Below, piece after piece: positions 8,243-17,302 of a stretch of DNA of 37,609 bases (positions are counted from its first letter, which is position 1; each line of letters starts with the position of its first letter). Source of the stretch: an uncultured Cyclobacteriaceae bacterium (GTDB taxonomy: Bacteria; Bacteroidota; Bacteroidia; Cytophagales; Cyclobacteriaceae); assembly GCA_937146645.1 (NCBI GenBank), contig CAKZRQ010000022.1:1-37609 (forward strand), written 5' to 3'. The notes beneath the pieces were generated by a model. That model worked only from the letters and a program-made list of their open reading frames with translations. It made no database searches and was not told the DNA's origin. The translations under genes were made by a program, and so were the position numbers.

Positions 8243-8270
8243 TTGAAATAGGTGAAAATTTATACTTTTA
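8243..8270 (+). promoter_or_regulatory. Candidate Bacteroidota promoter before the second export pair
   Basis: TTG at 8243-8245, a 17-base spacer, and TACTTTTA at 8263-8270 (seven of eight to TAnnTTTG). It lies 34 bases before the ATG at 8305, in the only sizeable gap between the two wza/wzc pairs. Confidence 0.4.
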
Positions 8271-8304
8271 CCACGTTTTTACACCAGAGTACCAAGAAGC
8301 ATAT

Positions 8305-9117
8305 ATGAGGAAAATTTTACAGGCTGGGCTGCCTTTTTTAGTATTTATACTCATTTTCAGCTGCGTCCCAAATAAAAAAATCATCTATCTCCAGAACCTT
8401 GAGGAAAATGAGCCTATCTCGGACGATCAACTCATTTCCTATGAGATTCCTGAGTACAGGTTGCAATACAATGATATTCTTGATGTAAATGTCCAAACCA
8501 TTGAACAACTTATTGAATTTGGTTTCAATGGAGAGAATATACCCATGAATGCTCAGATGGGGAATATTGCTGGTCAAAGCGGTGGTGATATTTATTACAT
8601 GACAGGTTATACCATTGATGCCAATGGAAACATCCGGCTTCCTATTGTTGGAGAGGTTAATGTACGAGATAAGACGATTGATGAAGCACGAGTGGCAATA
8701 GAGGAGAAGCTAAAGGCTTTTGTAAAGACAGAACTTTTTGTAAAAGTTAAATTGGGAGGAATTAGATATTCTGCTATTGGTGAATTCAGACGACCTGGGA
8801 AATTTGTGGTCTTGCAAGACAGAATGACCATTTTTGAAGCCATTGCTAATGCAGGTGATCTCAGTCCTGTAGCCAAGAGAGACGAAGTTCTTCTAATTCG
8901 TCAATATCCTGATGGCACAAAACTGCATAAGATTGATCTCTTAGACCGCCATATAGTAGAATCTCCTTTCTACTTTATCCAACCCAATGATCAAATCTAT
9001 GCTGAACCGATGAAGGTGAGAGAGATTGGAGCAGGTGAAAATGCTGCCGAGTCTATTGCATTGGTTATTTCTGCAATCACAGCATTGGCACTTATCCTTA
9101 ACCTGATCAATAATTAA
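8305..9117 (+). CDS. Wza-type polysaccharide export outer-membrane lipoprotein (copy 2)
   Basis: A paralogue of the 4190 gene, 270 residues long. The lipoprotein signal ends IFSC (Cys20), followed by VPNKKIIYLQNLEENEP. The Poly_export domain has YRLQYNDILDVNVQ and GYTIDANGNIRLPIVGEV. The SLBB part has IGEFRRPGKFVVLQ and ends FYFIQPNDQIYAEPMKVREIG. A C-terminal hydrophobic helix spans about 247-267. It lacks the Gly-rich insert of copy 1. It is followed after eight bases by its own wzc partner, so the window has two complete channel/kinase pairs, possibly for two polymers or two regulatory states of one. Confidence 0.9.
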   Translation: MRKILQAGLPFLVFILIFSCVPNKKIIYLQNLEENEPISDDQLISYEIPEYRLQYNDILDVNVQTIEQLIEFGFNGENIPMNAQMGNIAGQSGGDIYYMTGYTIDANGNIRLPIVGEVNVRDKTIDEARVAIEEKLKAFVKTELFVKVKLGGIRYSAIGEFRRPGKFVVLQDRMTIFEAIANAGDLSPVAKRDEVLLIRQYPDGTKLHKIDLLDRHIVESPFYFIQPNDQIYAEPMKVREIGAGENAAESIALVISAITALALILNLINN

Positions 9118-9125
9118 GGAATTAC

Positions 9126-11576
9126 ATGTATTCAAATACTCCAAATAACGGAAAACCTTCGTCAGATTCATTGACTATTGACAAGGGTGATGAGATAAAC
9201 TTAAAGGTTTTACTATTCAATTATTTGCAGTATTGGCCTTGGATTGCCTTATGCATGTTTTTGGGTGTTGTGTTTTCCTTTATTTATAATCGATATTCCA
9301 CCCCGATTTATCTAATCCAATCAAGTGTGTTAGTAGAAGACGAAGAGGCGTCACTAGGGATGGATTTATTTGAATCTGCAGGATTTGGAGGCCTTCAAGG
9401 TAAGAGTAATGTTGAGAACGAAATTGGTATTTTAAAGTCTTATTCCCTTGCTGAAGAGTCCATAAACGCTTTAAATTTAAATGTAGAGTATTTCGAATCG
9501 TCTTTTTTAAAAACTTCAAGGCTCTATAAAAAGATCCCGATTTTAGTGTCTGTTGATTGGGGTCGAAATCAATTGGTAGGTGGTATGTTTCGGCTTCAAG
9601 TCCTAAATGAAGACACTTTTGAGTTATTGATTGAAGAAGATGATTTCAGCATTTATGATCCCTCTGATCCTTTTTATAAGGAAAAACTTGAGGATGAGGT
9701 CACGCTTGAAAAATCCATTTTTTCTTTTGGAGAATTAATTGAAGGTGAAGGTTTTGAATTCACTATTAATCAGATTTCTTCATTGGAGGGTGATGTGATT
9801 CATTTTAAGCTTATGGATTCGCATAGTCTTGCCTTAAAATATAGAGAAGACCTTGTTGTATCTCCAACCAACAAAAAATCAGCTATTCTGTCATTAAGCC
9901 TTGAAACCCCAGTGAGGAAACTAGGTGAGGATTATATCAATAAACTGATGGAGATGTACCTCCAGCGTGAGCTTGGTGAAAAAAATAGGGCCTCAGAAAG
10001 TACGATAGAGTTTATTAATAATCAGCTTACAGGTATCACCGATTCGCTACAATACTCGGAAAATCGTCTTCAACAATACCGGACTGAAAATCAAGTCTTC
10101 AATCTCTCCCAGGAAGGCTCGGTGATTTTTGAACAACTTCAAGAGTTAGAAAAAGAAAAAAGTCAAACCGAGTTAAATTTAAAATATTATCAAACTCTGA
10201 GAGATTATCTCAATTCCAATCAATCCGGAGATTTGGTAGCGCCCTCGATTATAGGTGTAACTGATCCATTATTGAATAGCCTTGTTGAAAGATTGAGTGA
10301 GCTTCAGGCTGAAAATGAACGATTGACCTCAAACTTTACAGATGAATCCCCATTTGTAAGGGAAAATCAAACCAGAATTCAAAATGCAAAGAGAGCTCTT
10401 CTGGAAAATGTTAATTCTGCCATTGGAAACACTCAAAATGTTTTGGCAGACTTGAATAATAGAGTTCAAATGATCGAAAGGGATGTTAACTCCCTGCCAG
10501 AAACGGAGAGAAACTTAATAGGTATTCAGCGGCAATTCAGCATCAATGAAAATATTTATATCTATCTTCTTCAGAAAAAGGCGGAAGCTGAGATTACTAA
10601 GGCATCCAATATGCCAAAAAACTCCGTTCTTGATACTGCGAAGGCGGGTCAACGACCTATTTCTCCCAGAACTCTGGTAAACCTGCTTATTGGGTTAGTA
10701 TTTGGTTTTATTTTGCCGATAGCTTTTTTTACCATTAAAGACTTTTTAAACACCAGAATTGAAGACCCAAAAGAACTAGAAAAGGATATTAGGGTTCCGT
10801 TAATTGGAATGATAGGTAGAAATCAATCTGAAGATGCTATACCTGTCCTGAATAACCCTAGATCTTCGGTAACTGAATCATTTCGGTCCTTACGTGCCGA
10901 TATATCGTATTTAAGTCCTAACCGAACTCATTTAACCATTCTTTTTACTTCGTCTATTTCTGGCGAGGGAAAAACTTTTGTTTCAATCAATGTTGCTTCG
11001 GTTTATTCGCTAATGGGTAAGAAAGTGATTTTATTAGGTTTGGATTTAAGAAAGCCTAAAATTGCTGAAGATTTCAACTTGCCAAATGACGTAGGGATGT
11101 CGACTTGTCTAAGCACTGAGCTGAATTGGAAAGATGCTGTAAAGCCAACGGGCTATAAGAATTTTGATGTTTTGCTTTCAGGTCCAATCCCTCCAAACCC
11201 GGCTGAGCTACTTCTTCAGGAAAAATTTGGTAGAATTCTTAAAGAGATCAAAGACGAATATGAGGTAATAATTTTCGATTGCCCACCTGTTGGTTTGGTT
11301 TCAGAAACAAAGGAGCTATTCGCCTTTTCTGACATTAATTTCTATGTGTTCAGGCAGGCCTATTCTATGAAGGGGAATATCCAGATACTTAATAATCTGG
11401 TTGAAAAGGGAGGAGTTTCAAAGATGTATGGAGTGCTGAATGATGTCCATGTGGATAAAGGCTATGGCTATGGCTATGGTTACGGGTATGGCTATGGTTA
11501 CAGTAATAATAGCTACGGCTACCATGAAGAGACTCAATTATCCTGGTGGCGAAGAGCAATGAGACGAAACTCTTAA
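9126..11576 (+). CDS. Wzc-type polysaccharide co-polymerase / tyrosine autokinase (copy 2)
   Basis: An 816-residue BY-kinase paralogous to copy 1. It has an N-terminal membrane helix (about 38-54), a periplasmic Wzz and coiled-coil region (about 290-500), a second helix (about 518-538) and a kinase domain. Walker A is SGEGKT (612-617), Walker A' is LLGLDLRKP and Walker B is VIIFDCPP. The tail is a near-perfect (Gly-Tyr)7 run, encoded by a hexanucleotide repeat at 11460-11501, then SNNSYGYHEE and a basic end. The regular tail contrasts with the irregular Tyr cluster of copy 1. It is the last gene before the AT-rich polymerase and flippase genes. Confidence 0.93.
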   Translation: MYSNTPNNGKPSSDSLTIDKGDEINLKVLLFNYLQYWPWIALCMFLGVVFSFIYNRYSTPIYLIQSSVLVEDEEASLGMDLFESAGFGGLQGKSNVENEIGILKSYSLAEESINALNLNVEYFESSFLKTSRLYKKIPILVSVDWGRNQLVGGMFRLQVLNEDTFELLIEEDDFSIYDPSDPFYKEKLEDEVTLEKSIFSFGELIEGEGFEFTINQISSLEGDVIHFKLMDSHSLALKYREDLVVSPTNKKSAILSLSLETPVRKLGEDYINKLMEMYLQRELGEKNRASESTIEFINNQLTGITDSLQYSENRLQQYRTENQVFNLSQEGSVIFEQLQELEKEKSQTELNLKYYQTLRDYLNSNQSGDLVAPSIIGVTDPLLNSLVERLSELQAENERLTSNFTDESPFVRENQTRIQNAKRALLENVNSAIGNTQNVLADLNNRVQMIERDVNSLPETERNLIGIQRQFSINENIYIYLLQKKAEAEITKASNMPKNSVLDTAKAGQRPISPRTLVNLLIGLVFGFILPIAFFTIKDFLNTRIEDPKELEKDIRVPLIGMIGRNQSEDAIPVLNNPRSSVTESFRSLRADISYLSPNRTHLTILFTSSISGEGKTFVSINVASVYSLMGKKVILLGLDLRKPKIAEDFNLPNDVGMSTCLSTELNWKDAVKPTGYKNFDVLLSGPIPPNPAELLLQEKFGRILKEIKDEYEVIIFDCPPVGLVSETKELFAFSDINFYVFRQAYSMKGNIQILNNLVEKGGVSKMYGVLNDVHVDKGYGYGYGYGYGYGYSNNSYGYHEETQLSWWRRAMRRNS
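11460..11501 (+). repeat. Hexanucleotide repeat encoding (Gly-Tyr)7
   Basis: Seven in-frame units of the GGNTAY type (mostly GGCTAT, with GGTTAC and GGGTAT variants) in the C-terminal tyrosine cluster of the second wzc-type gene. Changes in unit number would keep the frame and change the number of phosphorylatable tyrosines. Confidence 0.9.
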
Positions 11577-11675
11577 ATAACCTAATATTAAAATTTATAT
11601 CATCGTTGAAGGATTAGCTACGGAGTCAGTTGATCATGTTTTTACAGGTCTTTATTAAAAAGCGAGTATATTTCT

Positions 11676-12836
11676 GTGATAAGAGTTTTTCTTATAGTAT
11701 TGATCTTTTCTACTGGATTTTATCTTAACCCAATTTATTCTGTGCTTTTTGGGTTTGGATTCATTATTCTTTCTTTCAGAAATGACTTAAAATTTAATTA
11801 TATAGATATTGCTATTTTTATATATGTTATTATTATTTCTGTACTTTATTTGCAATTGAATAATGTTCCAGTATTAAAGGAAATACTTCGCTATGTAATA
11901 GGTCCGTTTTTATTCTTTTTTATTGGGAAGGCAGATAAATCATTGTATCAGAATAGAGAGAGACTTTTGTTCTTCTTATTTTTGCTTTTTTCTTCGTTTT
12001 GTTTGTTAACCTTTTTTAGAGATTTAGATGGAAATTTTACTTTAAATATAAATGAAACCTACTACTATAACTCAAGAAATGAATTAATCCAAAACAAATC
12101 TCACCTTGAATATGATTTTTTGAATGAAACAAATTTATCTCTATTAGTTCTAACTTGTCTTTTTATTGGAAATGCATTATTCGAAAGAAGGGTTATAAAA
12201 TTTTCGGTATTTATAATTTTAGGGCTTATTCTAATTATTCTTTCGTCTAGAACTGCTGTAGCTGTTTTGTTAATTGTATTACTATATAATTTTCTTAAAT
12301 ATGATTCCAAGAGGACAAAGTTGATGAAATTACTGGCAGCTAGTGGTTTAGCTTTATTTATTTTTATTAATATTAGTTCAATTGAAATTCCTTATGTAAA
12401 TACTTTTCTGTATAGACTAGAGAATCGATCTTTTGCATATGGATCAACAGCATATGGTTTGGATGAAAGGTTTATTCATTACTACAATGCGTCAGTCAAT
12501 TCAGGTATTTTTAACGTTAAAGGTTATAAATATCTGTTAAATACATTCGGTTTCTCTTCACATAATGAATTGTTAGGTCATACAAGTGCAGTAGGTATCT
12601 TTCCAGCTTTGTTTTTTATTTTTATTTTAGTTAACCTTATTAAAAGGGCCTTTCAGAACCTCCAATTAGTTAACGATTTAGTTATGTTTAAATTACTTGA
12701 ATCTTTGATAATCGTTTATTTAATTGTTGGTGTAACAGAGAATATTTTTATTTCAAATACTATATGGTTTTATTTTCTTATGTTGATTATAGGTATTGCT
12801 TGGGGCATTAATTTTGAGGTGAAGAACAATAATTAA
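11676..12836 (+). CDS. O-antigen/capsule polymerase Wzy-like membrane protein
   Basis: A polytopic protein of 386 residues with about ten to eleven hydrophobic segments. Wzy/O-antigen-ligase-type features are IILSSRTAVAVLLIVLLYNF (a helix with S-R-T) and, after a long periplasmic loop, FSSHNELLGHTSAVGIFPAL, which resembles the H-N-x-x-L...G signature. It would polymerise lipid-linked repeat units at the periplasmic face. The start is GTG at 11676; no ATG is available nearby. Base composition is markedly more AT-rich than the wzc genes, as is common for serotype-specific polymerase genes that move between strains. A ligase cannot be excluded. Confidence 0.7.
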   Translation: MIRVFLIVLIFSTGFYLNPIYSVLFGFGFIILSFRNDLKFNYIDIAIFIYVIIISVLYLQLNNVPVLKEILRYVIGPFLFFFIGKADKSLYQNRERLLFFLFLLFSSFCLLTFFRDLDGNFTLNINETYYYNSRNELIQNKSHLEYDFLNETNLSLLVLTCLFIGNALFERRVIKFSVFIILGLILIILSSRTAVAVLLIVLLYNFLKYDSKRTKLMKLLAASGLALFIFINISSIEIPYVNTFLYRLENRSFAYGSTAYGLDERFIHYYNASVNSGIFNVKGYKYLLNTFGFSSHNELLGHTSAVGIFPALFFIFILVNLIKRAFQNLQLVNDLVMFKLLESLIIVYLIVGVTENIFISNTIWFYFLMLIIGIAWGINFEVKNNN

Positions 12837-12877
12837 AGTTTTCATGGTCTTTTCTGTTACATCTTTTTGAGTTAAAA

Positions 12878-14290
12878 TTGAGATTTAGTGCCAAAATTTG
12901 TAAAAGTAGTACCCTCAATACCTGGTTTGCTTTTGGAGTAAAAAGTGCAAATGTATTATTTTTCCTGCCTCTCATTTTTTCAACCTTCTCTACTGCGGAG
13001 TCAGAACTTTGGCTTCTGTTTTCTATTTTTCTGACACTACAAAATGTCGCTGATTTTGGTTTTTACAATACTTTTGTAAGAAATATCTCCTATGCATTTT
13101 CAGGAGCCACATCCTTAAATATTGAAGACAGTAGAAACTCTGCTTCTGGTAAGCCAAATTTAATCTTGCTTAGAAAAGTTGTAGGGACCATGAATGTGGT
13201 CTATACTTATGTTACTTTTTTTATTTTTCTTCTTGGGGCTTGTGGGACTTATTTTGTCTGGGATCGCTTTGTTGAATTAAGAAATGTAACACCATATTTT
13301 GCTTCTTGGGTTATTGTTGTTTTTGGTACAACTATTAATTTCGGAGGAAGGATTTTCTCAAATGTGCTTTATGGTTTTAATTTTGTGTATTTAGTTCGAC
13401 GATGGGAGGGTATTTTCGCGATTTTTTCTATTGCTACCAACATATTTGTTTTATTGGTTTTTGAATCATTTTTATTGCTTACGCTTAGTTATCAATTCTG
13501 GATTGTTGTAAATGTTATCAGGAATAGAATTTTGGTGAATAGGATATCTAATAGAATATATTCATCAATAGTTAATTATAATTTTGATAAGCCTACCTTT
13601 TCCTTTATTTGGCCGCTTGCATGGAAAAGTGGTTTATCATCTTTGGCATCCACTGGAGTATTAAGTTTAAGTGGCATTTGGTATTCTACCTTGGATGGTG
13701 CTGATGATCTTGGATCATATTTATTCACAACTAAATTGCTTGATTCAATTCGGACATTTTGTAAAGCCCCATTTTACAGTAAGATTCCCCTCATAAGTCA
13801 GTTAAGAAGTAAGAAGAGACACTCTGATTGGTTCGGAGTAATATTCAAGGGAATTAGTATAGGAAATTATCTTTTCTTAGGGTCTGTAGTTGTTCTTAGT
13901 TTCTTTGGACCTTTAATTTTTGACTATATAGGTAGTAGTGTTGCATTTCCTTCTACATTTCTTTGGCTTGGATTAAGCTTGGGATATTTTTTTCACATTA
14001 ATGGTGCTTATCATACGCATATTTATATGTCTTCTAATAAGGTCAATTCCCATATTAACGATCTGGTTTCTGGATTAATTTTTGCTATTACGGCTTTTTT
14101 TACGGTTAGGCAAATGGGCTCAAATGGATTTGTCTATGCGGAGTTAATCGCTTATGGTTTGTTCTATCTTTGGTTTGCACTTTTTTTCTCCAGGAAATTA
14201 GTTAATGTTGGTTTTTTGAAGCTCTTATTTGTTACTTTGGCCATTCCAAGTTTGTGTTTGTTTGTGCTTATATATTTTAAGTTTTTATGA
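12878..14290 (+). CDS. Wzx-like polysaccharide flippase (MOP superfamily)
   Basis: A 470-residue protein with about twelve to fourteen predicted membrane segments. It starts with the typical pattern TWFAFGVKSANVLFFLPLIF, then an LFSIFLTLQNVADFGF segment like the first helices of Wzx/RfbX flippases. It would flip undecaprenyl-linked repeat units across the inner membrane. The start is TTG at 12878 with no ATG in range. The gene overlaps the next one by four bases (ATGA type). It is AT-rich like the preceding polymerase. Sequence divergence in this family is high, so the call rests on topology and position beside a Wzy-like gene. Confidence 0.7.
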   Translation: MRFSAKICKSSTLNTWFAFGVKSANVLFFLPLIFSTFSTAESELWLLFSIFLTLQNVADFGFYNTFVRNISYAFSGATSLNIEDSRNSASGKPNLILLRKVVGTMNVVYTYVTFFIFLLGACGTYFVWDRFVELRNVTPYFASWVIVVFGTTINFGGRIFSNVLYGFNFVYLVRRWEGIFAIFSIATNIFVLLVFESFLLLTLSYQFWIVVNVIRNRILVNRISNRIYSSIVNYNFDKPTFSFIWPLAWKSGLSSLASTGVLSLSGIWYSTLDGADDLGSYLFTTKLLDSIRTFCKAPFYSKIPLISQLRSKKRHSDWFGVIFKGISIGNYLFLGSVVVLSFFGPLIFDYIGSSVAFPSTFLWLGLSLGYFFHINGAYHTHIYMSSNKVNSHINDLVSGLIFAITAFFTVRQMGSNGFVYAELIAYGLFYLWFALFFSRKLVNVGFLKLLFVTLAIPSLCLFVLIYFKFL

Positions 14291-15213
14291 AAAAAATATT
14301 AATTACTCCTTCGTCCTTTGGACAAATTTCTGAAGAACCTTTGGATATATTAAAATCGGCTGGTTTTCAAGTGGTTAAAAACCCATATGGGAGGAAATTG
14401 ACCAAATCGGAAACTGTTTCTTTGTGTCAAGGCTGTGTTGGTGTGGTTGCGGGTTTGGAAACTTATGATAAAGAAGTTTTAGACCAGCTTTCAGATTTAA
14501 AGATTATTAGTCGGGTAGGTGTGGGAATGGATAGTATTGATCAGGATTATTGTGAGCGGATTGGAGTTAAAGTACTGAACACTCCTAATGGGCCAACTCG
14601 AGCAGTAGCCGAATTGGCACTTTCTTTAGCCATGGCTTCTTTAAGAAAAGTAGGTCAGGCTCACCATAACCTAAAAAGCGGGCATTGGAAAAAGGAAACT
14701 GGTTACCTAATCCAAAATAAAACCATAGGGATTTTAGGAGTTGGTAGAATTGGAAAAGCTAGCGCAGAATTGTTTGCAGCATTGGGTAATGAAGTTCTTG
14801 GATTTGATCTATTTCCAGACCACGAATGGTCAAATAAATCTGGACTTCGGTATGTTACGTTCGAAGAGTTGTTGTCAGAATCTGACATTTTGATCTTGCA
14901 TTTGTCTAATTCTAATCCAGAGAGGCCTGTTATTGGGAACAGAGAATTGGGATTGATGAAAGATGAGTCTTTTTTGGTCAATCTTTCCCGAGGAGGTGTT
15001 TTAGATGAGCTTGCGTTGGAGTCTTATTTAGACGAAGGTAAATTTGGGGGAGTTGCGCTAGATGTTTTTTCTGAAGAACCTTACAGTGGATCGTTAATTG
15101 GTCAGGATAAGATTATTTTTACTCCTCATTTAGGTTCGTATGCCAAAGAAGGAAAACTTCAAATGGAGATTGATTCATGTTTAAATCTTATTGAGGCAAG
15201 TGAGGTTAATTAG
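14287..15213 (+). CDS. D-isomer-specific 2-hydroxyacid dehydrogenase (SerA-like)
   Basis: An NAD-dependent oxidoreductase interconverting a 2-hydroxy acid and a 2-keto acid, 308 residues. The Rossmann motif GVGRIG is at 151-156. The catalytic residues are all visible: Arg235 in NLSRGG, Glu264 in FSEEP and His281 in TPHLGS. RVGVGMDSID and NGPTRAVAEL are typical of the phosphoglycerate-dehydrogenase branch. It has no C-terminal ACT regulatory domain, arguing against the housekeeping serine enzyme. It is the first gene of the overlapping sugar operon and overlaps the flippase gene by four bases and the next gene by 23. It may oxidise or reduce a sugar-acid intermediate; the true substrate is unknown. 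Confidence 0.85.
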   Translation: MKKILITPSSFGQISEEPLDILKSAGFQVVKNPYGRKLTKSETVSLCQGCVGVVAGLETYDKEVLDQLSDLKIISRVGVGMDSIDQDYCERIGVKVLNTPNGPTRAVAELALSLAMASLRKVGQAHHNLKSGHWKKETGYLIQNKTIGILGVGRIGKASAELFAALGNEVLGFDLFPDHEWSNKSGLRYVTFEELLSESDILILHLSNSNPERPVIGNRELGLMKDESFLVNLSRGGVLDELALESYLDEGKFGGVALDVFSEEPYSGSLIGQDKIIFTPHLGSYAKEGKLQMEIDSCLNLIEASEVN

Positions 15214-16303
15214 TAAAGTAATAAACATTTACCAACGCGAAGGAGTCAGTTCTGTACTTAAAAAAGCGAGGTTCAGGATTGGGTATTATGGTTACAGGGC
15301 CTTTAATTCAAATAAAAAAGAAGAGGAGAGGTGGAATGCACTAAAGGGGAAATTCAAGGGTAAGCGTGCTTACTTGCTGGGAAATGGTCCTAGCTTAAAT
15401 AAAACTCCCCTGTATCTTTTGAAAGATGAGTATGTTCTTTGCTTTAATAGGTTCTACTTATATAACGAGCGGTTAAATTTTTCCCCAAATTTTTTCGCAT
15501 GTGTGGACAATTTAGTGCTTAAGGATTTGGTAGATGAAATCCCTCAGATTGCGAACTATTTTGATTTGTTGTTTTTCCCAGATAGACATTTTCGTAAAAC
15601 CAATTTCAGGAATCTAATCGGCAATGATGAAAAACATTATTGGTTGGCTCCAGTTTTTGGTCGGGGTTTTTCAAAAAATTTACCTAAGGTAAATCAAGGT
15701 GGATCCGTCATTTATGAGGGAATGCAAATCCTTGATTTTTTGGGGTTTGATGAAATTATTATTTTGGGTGTGGATATGAATTTCAAGATTCATGAGACTG
15801 CCGAACAGATAGCTTCTTCAAAGGAAACTGATATTAAATCGAAGGAAGATGATGATCCCAATCATTTTGACCCTAGGTATTTCGGGAAGAACCGAAGTTA
15901 CCATCAACCTGAAAAGTTCGTCATTGATAATATAGTTTCAAGTTTGGACTTTCTAGGTTCTAATCTTGAATTATTCAATTTGAAAATTGTGAACTGCGGA
16001 TTTGATTCCAAAATCGAGTCCTTTCCGAAAGAAGATTTTTATTCTAAGATCGGCTACTCTGACGAAAGGATAAAAGGCTTATTCGAAGATTTATTAGTTG
16101 AAAAGAGTGGTCATTCTATTGATGAATTTGAATCTATTCATCGCAATTTAGAGGGTCTTGAACTTCCAGCTAATTTCAATGAATCTTTTTTTCTAGGAGT
16201 AGATGAGGGCGTAAAACTAATTCCAAAACTAATTCATGAATTTTTGCCACTCGGGCCATGGAATAACAAATATTATTTTATCAAAAGAAATTCAAAACAA
16301 TGA
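15191..16303 (+). CDS. DUF115 / MptE-like protein, possible glycan enzyme
   Basis: A soluble protein of about 370 residues. The core starts KRAYLLGNGPSLNKTPLYLL (from residue 58), with GNGPS near 64-68. It continues to IILGVDMNF (190-198) and DPNHFDPRYFGKNRSYHQPE. This pattern is that of the DUF115 (6-hydroxymethylpterin pyrophosphokinase MptE-like) family, which recurs in surface-glycan loci. The G-N-G-P-S loop also recalls the CMP-binding loop of GT42 sialyltransferases, so a nucleotide-sugar transfer role is possible but unproven. The first start is TTG at 15191; GTG at 15200 gives a cleaner N-terminus. It overlaps both neighbours (23 bases upstream, four downstream), so it is translationally coupled. 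Confidence 0.6.
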   Translation: MRQVRLISKVINIYQREGVSSVLKKARFRIGYYGYRAFNSNKKEEERWNALKGKFKGKRAYLLGNGPSLNKTPLYLLKDEYVLCFNRFYLYNERLNFSPNFFACVDNLVLKDLVDEIPQIANYFDLLFFPDRHFRKTNFRNLIGNDEKHYWLAPVFGRGFSKNLPKVNQGGSVIYEGMQILDFLGFDEIIILGVDMNFKIHETAEQIASSKETDIKSKEDDDPNHFDPRYFGKNRSYHQPEKFVIDNIVSSLDFLGSNLELFNLKIVNCGFDSKIESFPKEDFYSKIGYSDERIKGLFEDLLVEKSGHSIDEFESIHRNLEGLELPANFNESFFLGVDEGVKLIPKLIHEFLPLGPWNNKYYFIKRNSKQ

Positions 16304-17292
16304 ACAAAGTCGGAATAATTGGATACGGAAAAATGGGCCAAATTAGGCACCAAGCACTTGGCGAGGTAGGAGGAGCTCAGCTAATAGCTATCTCAGAACC
16401 AAGCATTGGTGCTGAATTTAATGGTATTCCAAATTTGACCCATGAAGAAATAATCGACCATCCAGATATTGACTCCATAATTATTTGCACCCCAAACAAT
16501 TATAATAAGGATTTAACAATACGCTCTTTGAACGCAGGGAAGCATGTTTTTTGCGAAAAACCACCAGCCTTTACCGGAGCTGAAATGCAAGAGATTTGCA
16601 ATGCTGAAAAGAATAATCCAGGTCTTAAACTGATGTACGGATTTAATCACCGTCATCATGATAGCATTATGGATATGAAGAAAATTGTCGATAGCCAGGA
16701 ATACGGTAAAGTTCTTTGGATGAGGGGAAGGTATGGCAAAAGTGTAACACCTGATTATTTTAACGAATGGAGAGCAAAGAAGGAGCTAGCAGGTGGTGGA
16801 ATATTGCTTGATCAAGGGATTCACATGCTTGACCTTTTTTTACATCTGGGTGGGGGATTTGATACCGTTAAGGCAGAAGTATCCAATTTGTATTGGAATC
16901 TTGAAGTGGAAGATAATGCTTTCGTTATCTTGAAAAACTCTGAAACGGGGCTGGTGGCAAACCTTCATTCAACAATGACTCAGTGGAGACACCTTTTTTC
17001 AATCGAGGTTTTTCTTGAGAAGGGCTACATGGTAATGAATGGACTTATCACCTCTTCCATGTCCTATGGTGAAGAAGTTCTATCAATTGCTAAAAATAGA
17101 TCAGCGGCACCAGCGGCAACTTTTAAGGATGAGGTGAAAACAAAGTACACAGATAATAATAGCTGGAGGTATGAAATGGAACATTTCTTCAATGCCATTA
17201 AGGAAGATTCAGCTATTTCAATTGGTTCATCTGCGGATGCACTTCAATTGATGAAGATTATTGACAAAATTTACGAACAAAAAGACTTTTAA
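16300..17292 (+). CDS. Gfo/Idh/MocA-family oxidoreductase
   Basis: An NAD(P)-dependent sugar dehydrogenase of 330 residues. The N-terminal Rossmann motif is GYGKMG (8-13), and the family EKP motif is at 86-88 (VFCEKPP). The substrate-domain signature GGGILLDQGIHMLD supplies Asp171 and His175. Family members oxidise or reduce secondary alcohols of nucleotide sugars, free sugars or inositols. Given a cyclase-like gene in the same operon, an inositol-dehydrogenase-like action on a cyclitol or sugar is plausible. It overlaps the previous gene by four bases and lies 10 bases before the isomerase gene. Substrate unknown. Confidence 0.87.
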   Translation: MNKVGIIGYGKMGQIRHQALGEVGGAQLIAISEPSIGAEFNGIPNLTHEEIIDHPDIDSIIICTPNNYNKDLTIRSLNAGKHVFCEKPPAFTGAEMQEICNAEKNNPGLKLMYGFNHRHHDSIMDMKKIVDSQEYGKVLWMRGRYGKSVTPDYFNEWRAKKELAGGGILLDQGIHMLDLFLHLGGGFDTVKAEVSNLYWNLEVEDNAFVILKNSETGLVANLHSTMTQWRHLFSIEVFLEKGYMVMNGLITSSMSYGEEVLSIAKNRSAAPAATFKDEVKTKYTDNNSWRYEMEHFFNAIKEDSAISIGSSADALQLMKIIDKIYEQKDF

Positions 17293-17302
17293 ATAGACTA
17301 AT

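Noticed and set aside
11460..11501. CRISPR-like or satellite array
   Set aside because: The units are six bases, contiguous, in frame and code for Gly-Tyr in a Wzc tail.
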